13,847 nucleotides of DNA from Bacillota bacterium (GTDB lineage Bacteria; Bacillota; Clostridia; Christensenellales; UMGS416), in assembly GCA_023422005.1 (NCBI GenBank), contig JAEZSC010000097.1, positions 1 to 13,847 of the forward strand, read 5' to 3'. Both the position numbers and the translations under genes were made by a program. The number at the start of each line of letters is the position of its first letter. The first letter of the stretch is position 1. Below are positions 7,587 to 12,835 of the stretch, piece after piece. The notes below the pieces were generated by a model, which was not told the origin of the DNA, did no database searches, and saw only the letters and a list, made by a program, of their open reading frames with translations.

Positions 7587-8219
7587 CTACTTGCCCGGAA
7601 CTACGGTCACGACGATGTCGCGCAGCAGCTCTTTAGCGGAGGTAACATTGCCCATATCCTCATGTACCTGATGATCCTCGCCAATTGCGTCGCCCCGGCC
7701 GATCAACGTCGGCGTCACCGCTGCGCTCCCGGCGCCGTCAACCGCGGCGCTCCACAGCACCGAGGGCTGGCCGTTCACATCGTTGTAGCCCTCGTCGCCC
7801 TCTTTCAGGCCCTCGCGGTAGTAGTCGTTGTAGTCATAGGACGCGTTGGCCTCTATGAACAGCGTGAAGGGCTTACCCACCAGCGATTGAGGTAGATTGC
7901 ATTGTAACTCCAACCCGCCGGAGGGCGTGGCTCCGGACACGGCGTCCACCGATTCCTCGCGGATGCCCGCCCACACGGGCAGCGTGGCGGGCCGGGTCTC
8001 TGTGACAAAGCGCTTGGAAGCGGACTTTCGGCTCACGAACAGCGTGGTCTTGTTGCCCGCTTCGTCCTGCGCCCAGATGGCGTAGCTGGGAGGGTAGCGC
8101 AGTCCTTCCCCATAGGTGAAGGTGATATCCACATGTGGTGCGGAAGGATCCAGTGTGGGTTTGGGCGTGCAGCCGGTCAGAAGCGCGAGAAACAGCAATA
8201 AAACGATGCCTTTTTTCAT
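7587..8219 (-). CDS. Putative lipoprotein, DUF2271-like
   Basis: A 210-residue secreted lipoprotein. The signal peptide MKKGIVLLLFLALLTGC ends in the lipobox LLTGC, so C17 should be lipidated and the protein anchored to the outer face of the membrane. The mature part has W49 in YAIWAQDEAGN, W83 in VWAGI, then VDAVSGATPSG (91-101). That arrangement resembles predicted periplasmic DUF2271 proteins, whose function is unknown; the match is from memory and tentative. A segment rich in Y, D and N (YDYNDYYREGLKEGDEGYND) follows. I chose the ATG at 8219 because it gives a clean signal peptide and is preceded by GGGAGT (complement of 8225-8230). A longer in-frame start at 8240 would spoil the signal peptide. 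An extended -10 lies upstream at 8250-8258. Confidence 0.8.
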   Translation of the reverse strand: MKKGIVLLLFLALLTGCTPKPTLDPSAPHVDITFTYGEGLRYPPSYAIWAQDEAGNKTTLFVSRKSASKRFVTETRPATLPVWAGIREESVDAVSGATPSGGLELQCNLPQSLVGKPFTLFIEANASYDYNDYYREGLKEGDEGYNDVNGQPSVLWSAAVDGAGSAAVTPTLIGRGDAIGEDHQVHEDMGNVTSAKELLRDIVVTVVPGK

Positions 8220-8249
8220 ATCGTACTCCCTGTGTATCATAACACTGAA

Positions 8250-8258
8250 AGTATATCA
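8250..8258 (-). promoter_or_regulatory. Extended -10 promoter for the lipoprotein gene
   Basis: On the minus strand the sequence reads TGATATACT (8258-8250), an extended -10 with a near-consensus TATACT, about 31 bases upstream of the chosen ATG. The -35 is poor. Confidence 0.5.
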
Positions 8259-8339
8259 CATTTCGCACTATGGTAGGTTTCTTATGTTGTTTCTACACTG
8301 GGTGCGTTCGAGACCGGCGTTTTTCCAGCGAAATATAGC

Positions 8340-8368
8340 TTGCGTACTTGGCTGTATTGGGTTAAAAT
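8340..8368 (+). promoter_or_regulatory. Promoter of the SRP RNA gene
   Basis: TTGCGT (8340-8345), a 17-base spacer, and TAAAAT (8363-8368) form a good sigma-A promoter. The predicted start is near 8375, just before the base-paired 5' arm of the SRP RNA. Confidence 0.65.
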
Positions 8369-8375
8369 AAAGTTC

Positions 8376-8533
8376 ACCTTTCGCTGTTTTGCTTACCCAC
8401 GCGGTCTGGTGGGTCCCGTGCAACGCGACGCCGTGAATCATGTCAGGTCCGGAAGGAAGCAGCATTAAACGGGACGCTCCGTGTGCCGCGGGTCAGCCTG
8501 CACGGCCGCGTGGTTAAACAAAACAGCGTGGGT
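8376..8533 (+). ncRNA. ffs: Signal recognition particle RNA, short bacterial (4.5S-like) type
   Basis: The domain IV signature GTCAGGTCCGGAAGGAAGCA (8442-8461) with its GGAA tetraloop (8451-8454) and the downstream AGC is diagnostic of SRP RNA. The RNA binds Ffh, and the particle targets nascent membrane and secreted proteins. The flanks pair as a long hairpin: CCACGCGG (8397-8404) with CCGCGTGG (8506-8513). Beyond two mismatches, CGCTGTTTTG (8382-8391) pairs with CAAAACAGCG (8519-8528). The core alone is about 117 bases; with the extension the RNA is about 150-160. I see no Alu-type domain upstream, where the promoter lies, so this is not the approximately 270-base Bacillus type. The ends are inferred from pairing and could shift by 10-20 bases. 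Confidence 0.95.
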
Positions 8534-8558
8534 CGGCGGGGGAACTTCTCCCCCGCCG
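8534..8558 (+). terminator. GC-rich hairpin directly after SRP RNA
   Basis: CGGCGGGGGA (8534-8543) pairs with TCCCCCGCCG (8549-8558) around a 5-base loop. It is very stable and abuts the SRP RNA 3' end. No T tract follows, so it may be a processing or protective hairpin rather than a true terminator. Confidence 0.5.
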
Positions 8559-8601
8559 AGACAACCCCCTGCTAGTGAGCACCTTGTTCTGAGATTCTGA
8601 A

Positions 8602-8640
8602 GCCCGCTGCCGCGCATGTCGCCAGCGGGCATCTTGTTTA
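8602..8640 (+). terminator. Terminator-like hairpin downstream of ffs
   Basis: GCCCGCTG (8602-8609) pairs with CAGCGGGC (8623-8630), followed by the T-rich ATCTTGTTTA (8631-8640). It is a plausible final terminator for the ffs transcript, about 100 bases beyond the mature RNA. The loop is 13 bases with possible inner pairs. Confidence 0.55.
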
Positions 8641-9002
8641 TTCGGCTCATTCTGGTTGCTTGAGAAACGTGATGGACCGCTGCGGCGGAGGTTTTGTGAG
8701 CGTTTCTGGCTGGTTGCGCGTAGCCTTGGCCGGATGAACCGGCCTTCGGCAATGAGCGTTATTGGGGACATGCAATGCAGCGCAGGCACCTTGCCACGTA
8801 TCATTGTAGAGCAAAGGCTCTGCCCAGGTCGCATGGGCGAGCAGCACACGAAGTGTGCGACCAGCCCTTGCCGCAAGCGTAGCACGCTATGATCGAAAAA
8901 AATGTCGCCTAAATCTGTACTGTCATCCTGAGCGCAGCGAAGGATCTCCCTTTCACTCATACAGTGTTATTGTTTAAAAACAAACTCTCCTGAGCGCAAC
9001 CC
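8641..9002. other. Intergenic stretch without a credible gene, hairpin-rich
   Basis: No reading frame here has a ribosome binding site, recognisable domain or convincing start. The stretch contains overlapping inverted repeats between 8827 and 8867: GGTCGCA (8827-8833) with TGCGACC (8856-8862), CACAC (8845-8849) with GTGTG (8853-8857), and GGGC (8835-8838) with GCCC (8864-8867). It also holds a known type of dispersed repeat at 8921-8948 and a short palindrome TTGTTT/AAACAA at 8970-8983. It looks like degenerate or repeat-derived intergenic DNA. A structured RNA at 8820-8880 is possible. Confidence 0.6.
8921..8948. repeat. Copy of a widespread intergenic repeat
   Basis: The 28-base sequence begins TGTCATCCTGAGCG and ends CAGCGAAGGATCTC. 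This word is familiar as a dispersed, partly palindromic repeat (TCCT...AGGA ends) in intergenic DNA of many unrelated bacteria. Its minus-strand translation gives the typical spurious peptide EILRCAQDD. Only one copy is in this window, so the repeat call rests on recognition. Confidence 0.6.
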
Positions 9003-9031
9003 TTGTCAATACCCTCTCCGAATGGTACTTT
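9003..9031 (+). promoter_or_regulatory. Promoter of the leader upstream of the phosphotransferase
   Basis: TTGTCA (9003-9008), 17 bases, and TACTTT (9026-9031), with a TG at 9023-9024 giving an extended -10. The predicted start is near 9038, about 26 bases before the leader ORF. Confidence 0.6.
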
Positions 9032-9063
9032 TAGCATATCCCTACCCGAAAGGAGTGTTAGGC

Positions 9064-9105
9064 ATGAACGGCCAGATGAAGACAACGGTGGACAGGAACC
9101 AATAG
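9064..9105 (+). CDS. 13-residue leader peptide
   Basis: ATG at 9064 to TAG at 9103-9105 encodes MNGQMKTTVDRNQ. It has one of the best ribosome binding sites in the window, AAAGGAG (9049-9055) with 8-base spacing. The stop lies six bases before the left arm of a terminator (9112), so a ribosome at the end of the ORF would cover that arm. This is the geometry of a translation-controlled attenuator. The peptide matches no leader that I know, and it is too short to judge by composition. It could also be a fortuitous small ORF. Confidence 0.5.
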   Translation: MNGQMKTTVDRNQ

Positions 9106-9111
9106 AGTGAG

Positions 9112-9181
9112 CCGGCGGCTTGCCCCGCTGGTGAGGGAGCCTGTACCGATAGGCTGGCAGCGCAGTGCGCCGCCGGTTTTT
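9112..9181 (+). terminator. Long hairpin terminator in the leader (attenuator candidate)
   Basis: CCGGCGGC (9112-9119) pairs with GCCGCCGG (9169-9176), followed by TTTTT (9177-9181). Inside are further stems CGCTG (9126-9130) with CAGCG (9158-9162), and AGCCT (9138-9142) with AGGCT (9151-9155). The long composite hairpin ends 59 bases before the phosphotransferase start. Confidence 0.75.
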
Positions 9182-9187
9182 GTGTGT

Positions 9188-9215
9188 TGCCGCAGGAAGC
9201 CCTGCGGCACTTTTT
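9188..9215 (+). terminator. Second intrinsic terminator just before the phosphotransferase
   Basis: TGCCGCAGG (9188-9196) pairs perfectly with CCTGCGGCA (9201-9209) around an AAGC loop, with TTTTT at 9211-9215. It ends only 25 bases before the ATG at 9241. No alternative antiterminator pairing is obvious to me. Confidence 0.85.
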
Positions 9216-9240
9216 ATTATGAAGAAAGAGGATTTGAGCT

Positions 9241-10221
9241 ATGATGCAGTTGAAATATCTGGTGGATGACCGCCCCATGGTCCTGGACATCCTGTCCCGT
9301 TGGGAATATGACGCCGACAACCTGGATTTGCTGAACCATTACCGCATCAGTGCCAACGCCGTGTATCCCTTCACCTGCGGCGGCGCGGTGCGCATACTGC
9401 GCTTCGCGCCGGCGGCGGAGAAGAGCCTGAAGCAGGTGCGGGCCGAGCTGGATTTCCTGCGCCATCTGCGCGGGAACGGCTACCCTGTACCTAACACCGT
9501 GTTTTCGCGGCAGGGGGAGGAAGTGGAGGTTGTGCAGACAGCCATCGGCCCCGTGTATGCCCAGGTGTTCACGCGGGTGCCCGGCGCGCAGCTGGATCTT
9601 GACACGATGGACGAGACAACGGCTCAAGGTTGGGGCGCGGCGCTGGGCCGGCTGCACGCCTTAAGCGAAGGCTATGAGCCCGACGGGGAACGCCGGATCG
9701 ATTGGTGCGAGCAAATGGCGTGGATGCGCGGCGTGTTTGAAAAGAACGGTGCCCAGGATGCGCTGGCCGAATGGGAGCGCGTGAACGCGTGGCTTTCCGG
9801 CCTGCCGGTGGACCGTGAGACCTATGGGTTGATCCATTATGATTTCGAGGACGACAACGTGTTCCTGGATGCCGAAACCGGCATCTTCCACGCCATCGAC
9901 TTCGATGACGCGCTGTACCACTGGTACGCCGTGGACGTGGCTGTGTCGCTGAGCTGTTTGGAGGAACTGCCTCGGGAGAGGGCCGATTGGTTGCAGGCGG
10001 CATTCCTGGCTGGCTATCGGCAGCAGCGCCGGTTGGGCGCGTCGTGGGAGCAGCGCTTTCCTCATTTCCGTCGTTATATGGCGCTGAACTCCTGCGCAAG
10101 GCTGCTGCACGCGCTGGGCGGTGAGGCCATTGCAGACCCTCCACAATGGATGGTGCAGCTGCGCGCCAAGTTGGACGCTATGCTGCGCAGCCGGAGAGAG
10201 GGCTTCCTGCAGCCGTGGTGA
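9241..10221 (+). CDS. Phosphotransferase of the APH / choline-kinase-like fold
   Basis: A 326-residue protein with the APH-family (protein-kinase-like) fold. The catalytic loop HYDFEDDN lies at 199-206, with D201 the catalytic base and N206 a metal ligand. The metal-binding IDFDDA follows, with D220 and D222. An N-lobe segment with GGAVRILRF and a glutamate-containing helix (VRAELDFLRHLR) fits the ATP-binding lobe. Families with this fold phosphorylate aminoglycosides, macrolides, choline, homoserine and other small alcohols; this substrate is unknown, and calling it a resistance gene would go too far. The ATG at 9241 has AGAGGA at 9227-9232; a second ATG at 9244 is less well spaced. Two terminators lie directly upstream, so expression probably needs readthrough or an internal promoter that I do not see. 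Confidence 0.85.
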   Translation: MMQLKYLVDDRPMVLDILSRWEYDADNLDLLNHYRISANAVYPFTCGGAVRILRFAPAAEKSLKQVRAELDFLRHLRGNGYPVPNTVFSRQGEEVEVVQTAIGPVYAQVFTRVPGAQLDLDTMDETTAQGWGAALGRLHALSEGYEPDGERRIDWCEQMAWMRGVFEKNGAQDALAEWERVNAWLSGLPVDRETYGLIHYDFEDDNVFLDAETGIFHAIDFDDALYHWYAVDVAVSLSCLEELPRERADWLQAAFLAGYRQQRRLGASWEQRFPHFRRYMALNSCARLLHALGGEAIADPPQWMVQLRAKLDAMLRSRREGFLQPW

Positions 10222-10232
10222 CATGATGTACG

Positions 10233-10276
10233 GCGACGATTATACATTCATTGACATTCCGGTGTATAATCGTCGC
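10233..10276. repeat. 14-bp perfect inverted repeat between phosphotransferase and CPBP gene
   Basis: GCGACGATTATACA (10233-10246) and its exact reverse complement TGTATAATCGTCGC (10263-10276) flank a 16-base loop. No T tract follows, so it is not a standard terminator. The right arm contains TATAAT and the left arm TATACA, see the promoter entry. Confidence 0.8.
10241..10270 (+). promoter_or_regulatory. Candidate promoter embedded in the inverted repeat
   Basis: TATACA (10241-10246), 18 bases, and a perfect TATAAT (10265-10270) would start transcription near 10277, leaving a leader of about 96 bases before the CPBP gene. The boxes lie in opposite arms of the palindrome. A TTGACA at 10251-10256 is too close to this -10 to be its partner. 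Confidence 0.4.
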
Positions 10277-10341
10277 TGCAAAGCTTGTTGAGCAACATAA
10301 AGCATGTCCAACATTTTTGCTGTGAGAGAAAAAACTGATGG

Positions 10342-10360
10342 AAAATGCCTGCGGCGTTTT
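10342..10360 (+). other. Small terminator-like hairpin abutting the CPBP ribosome binding site
   Basis: AAAATGCC (10342-10349) can pair with GGCGTTTT (10353-10360), one G-U wobble, around a TGC loop. The run of four T residues ends exactly where the Shine-Dalgarno AGGAGGT (10361-10367) begins. It could attenuate transcription or hinder initiation, but it is short and may be chance. Confidence 0.35.
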
Positions 10361-10372
10361 AGGAGGTGACCC

Positions 10373-11140
10373 ATGGAACCCATGCGCAAATATTACTGGT
10401 TCTTCCTGTGGGTGGCCTTGCTGACGCTGCCGTTCTATGCTTGGGGTATTTTCTTTCCCGTGGGCGGGTTGCCCTTCGGCTTGCCCATCAGTTTTGTGAG
10501 CATCCTCGTGCCCATGGCGCTGGCCATTGTTTACGCGTATCGGGAGGGCGGCCGGCCAGTGGTCGGCCGCCTGTTCCTGGGTATCCTGGATGTGCGAAAG
10601 GCCACGACTGCGGCACTGGCCTTAAGCGTGCTGGGCATGCCGCTGGTGGCGCTGCTGGCCTACAAGACCGCCACGCTGCGGCCCGACGCCCTGCCGGATG
10701 TACCCGTGGTCGCGTGGGGGCAGCTGCCTGTGATGTTCGCTCTGTACTTCCTGGGGGCCATCCCCGAGGAGTTGGGCTGGACGGCCACGCTGACCGGCCC
10801 GCTGGTGCGGCGGCACGGGCCGCTGGCCGCCGGCGCGATGATCGGCCTGTTCTGGGGCCTGTGGCATGTGCTGCCCTGGAGCTGGGAGCACTCGGCGGGC
10901 TGGATCGCCGGCATGATGCTGTTCGATGTGCTCATCCGCATGTCCATGGCCCATGCATACGCTCATGGCGGCGGCAGCCTGTTGGCGGCCGTTCTGACCC
11001 ACGCGATGATCAACGTGTGCATCAGCGCCTTTCCCAACGCCGGGTCGCATTTCAACCCCTGGCTGTTCGCGCTGTGGGCAGGTGGGCTGCTGGCGGTGCA
11101 GCTGGGCGTGGCACGGCGTGGAAAGCTCTTTTCCGCATAA
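10373..11140 (+). CDS. CPBP-family intramembrane metalloprotease homologue (Abi-like)
   Basis: A 255-residue multi-pass membrane protein with about eight hydrophobic segments, starting near residue 8. The CPBP/Abi (Rce1-like) motifs are present in order: E132-E133 in PEELGWT, H165 in FWGLWH, and H210 with N214 in THAMIN. These are the predicted zinc-site and catalytic residues. The first motif is usually EExxxR; here the arginine position is T137, a departure that may affect activity. Members cleave prenylated or other membrane peptides, confer bacteriocin self-immunity, or have unknown roles. The ATG at 10373 follows AGGAGGT (10361-10367), one of the best ribosome binding sites in the window. 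The gene appears monocistronic, with a palindrome and possible promoter upstream. Confidence 0.87.
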   Translation: MEPMRKYYWFFLWVALLTLPFYAWGIFFPVGGLPFGLPISFVSILVPMALAIVYAYREGGRPVVGRLFLGILDVRKATTAALALSVLGMPLVALLAYKTATLRPDALPDVPVVAWGQLPVMFALYFLGAIPEELGWTATLTGPLVRRHGPLAAGAMIGLFWGLWHVLPWSWEHSAGWIAGMMLFDVLIRMSMAHAYAHGGGSLLAAVLTHAMINVCISAFPNAGSHFNPWLFALWAGGLLAVQLGVARRGKLFSA

Positions 11141-11145
11141 TTGTT

Positions 11146-11175
11146 TTGACGAACCAACGCTTTATCAAGTAAAAT
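11146..11175 (+). promoter_or_regulatory. Promoter of prfC
   Basis: TTGACG (11146-11151), 18 bases, and TAAAAT (11170-11175) lie between the CPBP stop and the prfC start, giving a predicted start near 11182. Confidence 0.55.
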
Positions 11176-11211
11176 GATCCGTATTGTATTCATCATGAGG
11201 TGTTTGTTCCC

Positions 11212-12834
11212 ATGCCATTGATCGCCGCTCCCGCCGACGAAATCTCCCGCCGGCGTACATTCGCCATCATATCACACCCCGACGCCGGCAAGACCACGCT
11301 GACTGAAAAGCTGCTGCTGTACGGCGGCGCCATCCATTTGGCCGGCTCCGTAAAGGCCCGCAAGGCCAGCCGCCACGCCGTCAGCGACTGGATGGAGATC
11401 GAGAAGCAGAGGGGCATCTCGGTGACGTCCTCTGCCATGGCCTTCGATTACGAGGGCTACCGCATCAACATACTGGACACCCCCGGCCACCAGGATTTCA
11501 GCGAGGACACCTTCCGTACGCTGATTGCCGCCGATGCCGCTGTGATGCTCATAGACGGCGCCCGCGGCGTGGAGCCCCAGACCATCAAGCTTTTTCACGT
11601 GTGCCGCATGCGGGGCATCCCGATCTTCACCTTCGTCAACAAGATGGACCGCGCCGCCCGGGACCCTTTCGATCTCATGGGTGAGATCGAAAGTGTGCTG
11701 GGCATCCATTGCAGCCCGGTCAACTGGCCCATCGGCACCGAGGGCGACTTCAAGGGCATCTATCACCGGGACCGCGACCGGGTGGAGCTGTTCCTGGGCG
11801 ATGAGGAGCACGGATCCAAACGCGTACAGAGCGTGGAAGGGGACCCGCGGGACCCGGCCTTCGCTGAGGAGTTGGGCAGCTACCATACCAAGCGGCTGCT
11901 GGAGGAGCTGGAGCTGCTGGAGGGCGCCGGCGAAAGCCTGGACATGATCAAGGTGTTGGGCGGGCAGTTGAGCCCCATGTTCTTCGGCTCCGCGATGAAC
12001 AACTTCGGCGTGCAGTGCTTCCTGGAGAAGTTTTTGGAGATGGCTCCCGCGCCCTCGGCACGTTTTGTTGGTGAGGAAATCCTGGAGCCGCACCACCGCG
12101 AGTTCTCCGCCTTTGTGTTCAAGATACAGGCCAACATGAACCCGGCCCACCGAGACCGCATCGCCTTTATGCGCGTGTGCTCCGGCAAGTTCGAGAAGGG
12201 CATGGAGGCGCTCATCGTCAATTCCGATAAGACCATCAAGCTGGCTCAGCCCCAGCAGTTCATGGCCCGGGAGCGCGAGTCTGTGGAGGAGGCCTGGCCC
12301 GGCGACATCATAGGGCTATTTGACCCCGGCGTGTTCCACCTAGGCGACACACTCACCCAGGGTTCCCGCTTCCTCTTTGAGGGCATCCCAATGTTCGCTC
12401 CGGAGAACTTCGCCCGCGTGGTCTCCATGGACACGATGAAGCGCAAGCAGTTCGTTAAGGGCGTGCTGCAGCTCTCCGAGGAAGGGGCCATACAGGTGTT
12501 CCGCCAGGTGGACATCGGCCGTCAGGAGCTCATCGTGGGCGTCGTAGGCCTGCTGCAATTCGATGTGCTGGCTTTCCGCCTCAAAAGCGAGTACAATGTG
12601 GAACTGCGCACCGAGCGTCTCAATTATCGCTTCGTGCGCTGGGTCAGCGATTGGGAGGACCTGTCCGCACTCAACCTGACCAGCACCACATTGCGGGCCC
12701 AGGACGCCGCCGGCCGGCCGGTGCTGCTGTTTGAAAACCAGTGGTCCATCACGTGGGCGGAGGATCACAACAAGGGGCTTAAGCTCTCGGACACCGCCAG
12801 CCGCGTGTGGGCCGTGGATCAGGAGGAGAAGTGA
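11212..12834 (+). CDS. prfC: Peptide chain release factor 3 (translational GTPase)
   Basis: A 540-residue GTPase, about the family length. RF3 uses GTP to remove RF1 and RF2 from the ribosome after peptide release. The GTPase motifs are intact: P-loop SHPDAGKT (21-28), switch I RGISVTSS, G3 DTPGHQDF starting at D89, and G4 NKMD (143-146). GVEPQTIKLFHVCRMRGIPIFTFVNKMDR is split over these motifs as in RF3. The C-terminal half has RF3-specific segments, including the QFDVLAFRLKSEYNVEL region. I chose the ATG at 11212, which has GAGGTG (11197-11202) nine bases upstream; an in-frame GTG at 11200 overlaps that site. The stop at 12832-12834 is followed by the next ATG at 12836, so prfC and the transporter are translationally close. 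Confidence 0.95.
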   Translation: MPLIAAPADEISRRRTFAIISHPDAGKTTLTEKLLLYGGAIHLAGSVKARKASRHAVSDWMEIEKQRGISVTSSAMAFDYEGYRINILDTPGHQDFSEDTFRTLIAADAAVMLIDGARGVEPQTIKLFHVCRMRGIPIFTFVNKMDRAARDPFDLMGEIESVLGIHCSPVNWPIGTEGDFKGIYHRDRDRVELFLGDEEHGSKRVQSVEGDPRDPAFAEELGSYHTKRLLEELELLEGAGESLDMIKVLGGQLSPMFFGSAMNNFGVQCFLEKFLEMAPAPSARFVGEEILEPHHREFSAFVFKIQANMNPAHRDRIAFMRVCSGKFEKGMEALIVNSDKTIKLAQPQQFMARERESVEEAWPGDIIGLFDPGVFHLGDTLTQGSRFLFEGIPMFAPENFARVVSMDTMKRKQFVKGVLQLSEEGAIQVFRQVDIGRQELIVGVVGLLQFDVLAFRLKSEYNVELRTERLNYRFVRWVSDWEDLSALNLTSTTLRAQDAAGRPVLLFENQWSITWAEDHNKGLKLSDTASRVWAVDQEEK

Positions 12835-12835
12835 C

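Noticed and set aside
8295..8330. tRNA-like GCGTTCGAGACC near 8304
   Set aside because: The T-arm is imperfect, and no acceptor or anticodon stem can be formed around it. No tRNA is supported anywhere in the window.
8514..8960. Minus-strand frame of 148 codons, and overlapping short frames, downstream of the SRP RNA
   Set aside because: It runs through hairpins and the dispersed repeat (start peptide EILRCAQDD), has no ribosome binding site or domain, and partly overlaps the SRP RNA end.
9036..9181. Known metabolite riboswitch or T-box in the phosphotransferase leader
   Set aside because: I looked for T-box, ZTP, fluoride, THF and similar core sequences and found none. The leader ORF explains the layout better.
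10366..11172. Plus-strand frame of 268 codons overlapping the CPBP gene
   Set aside because: The Arg/Ala/Gly-rich translation lacks membrane segments. The frame starting at 10373 carries all CPBP motifs.
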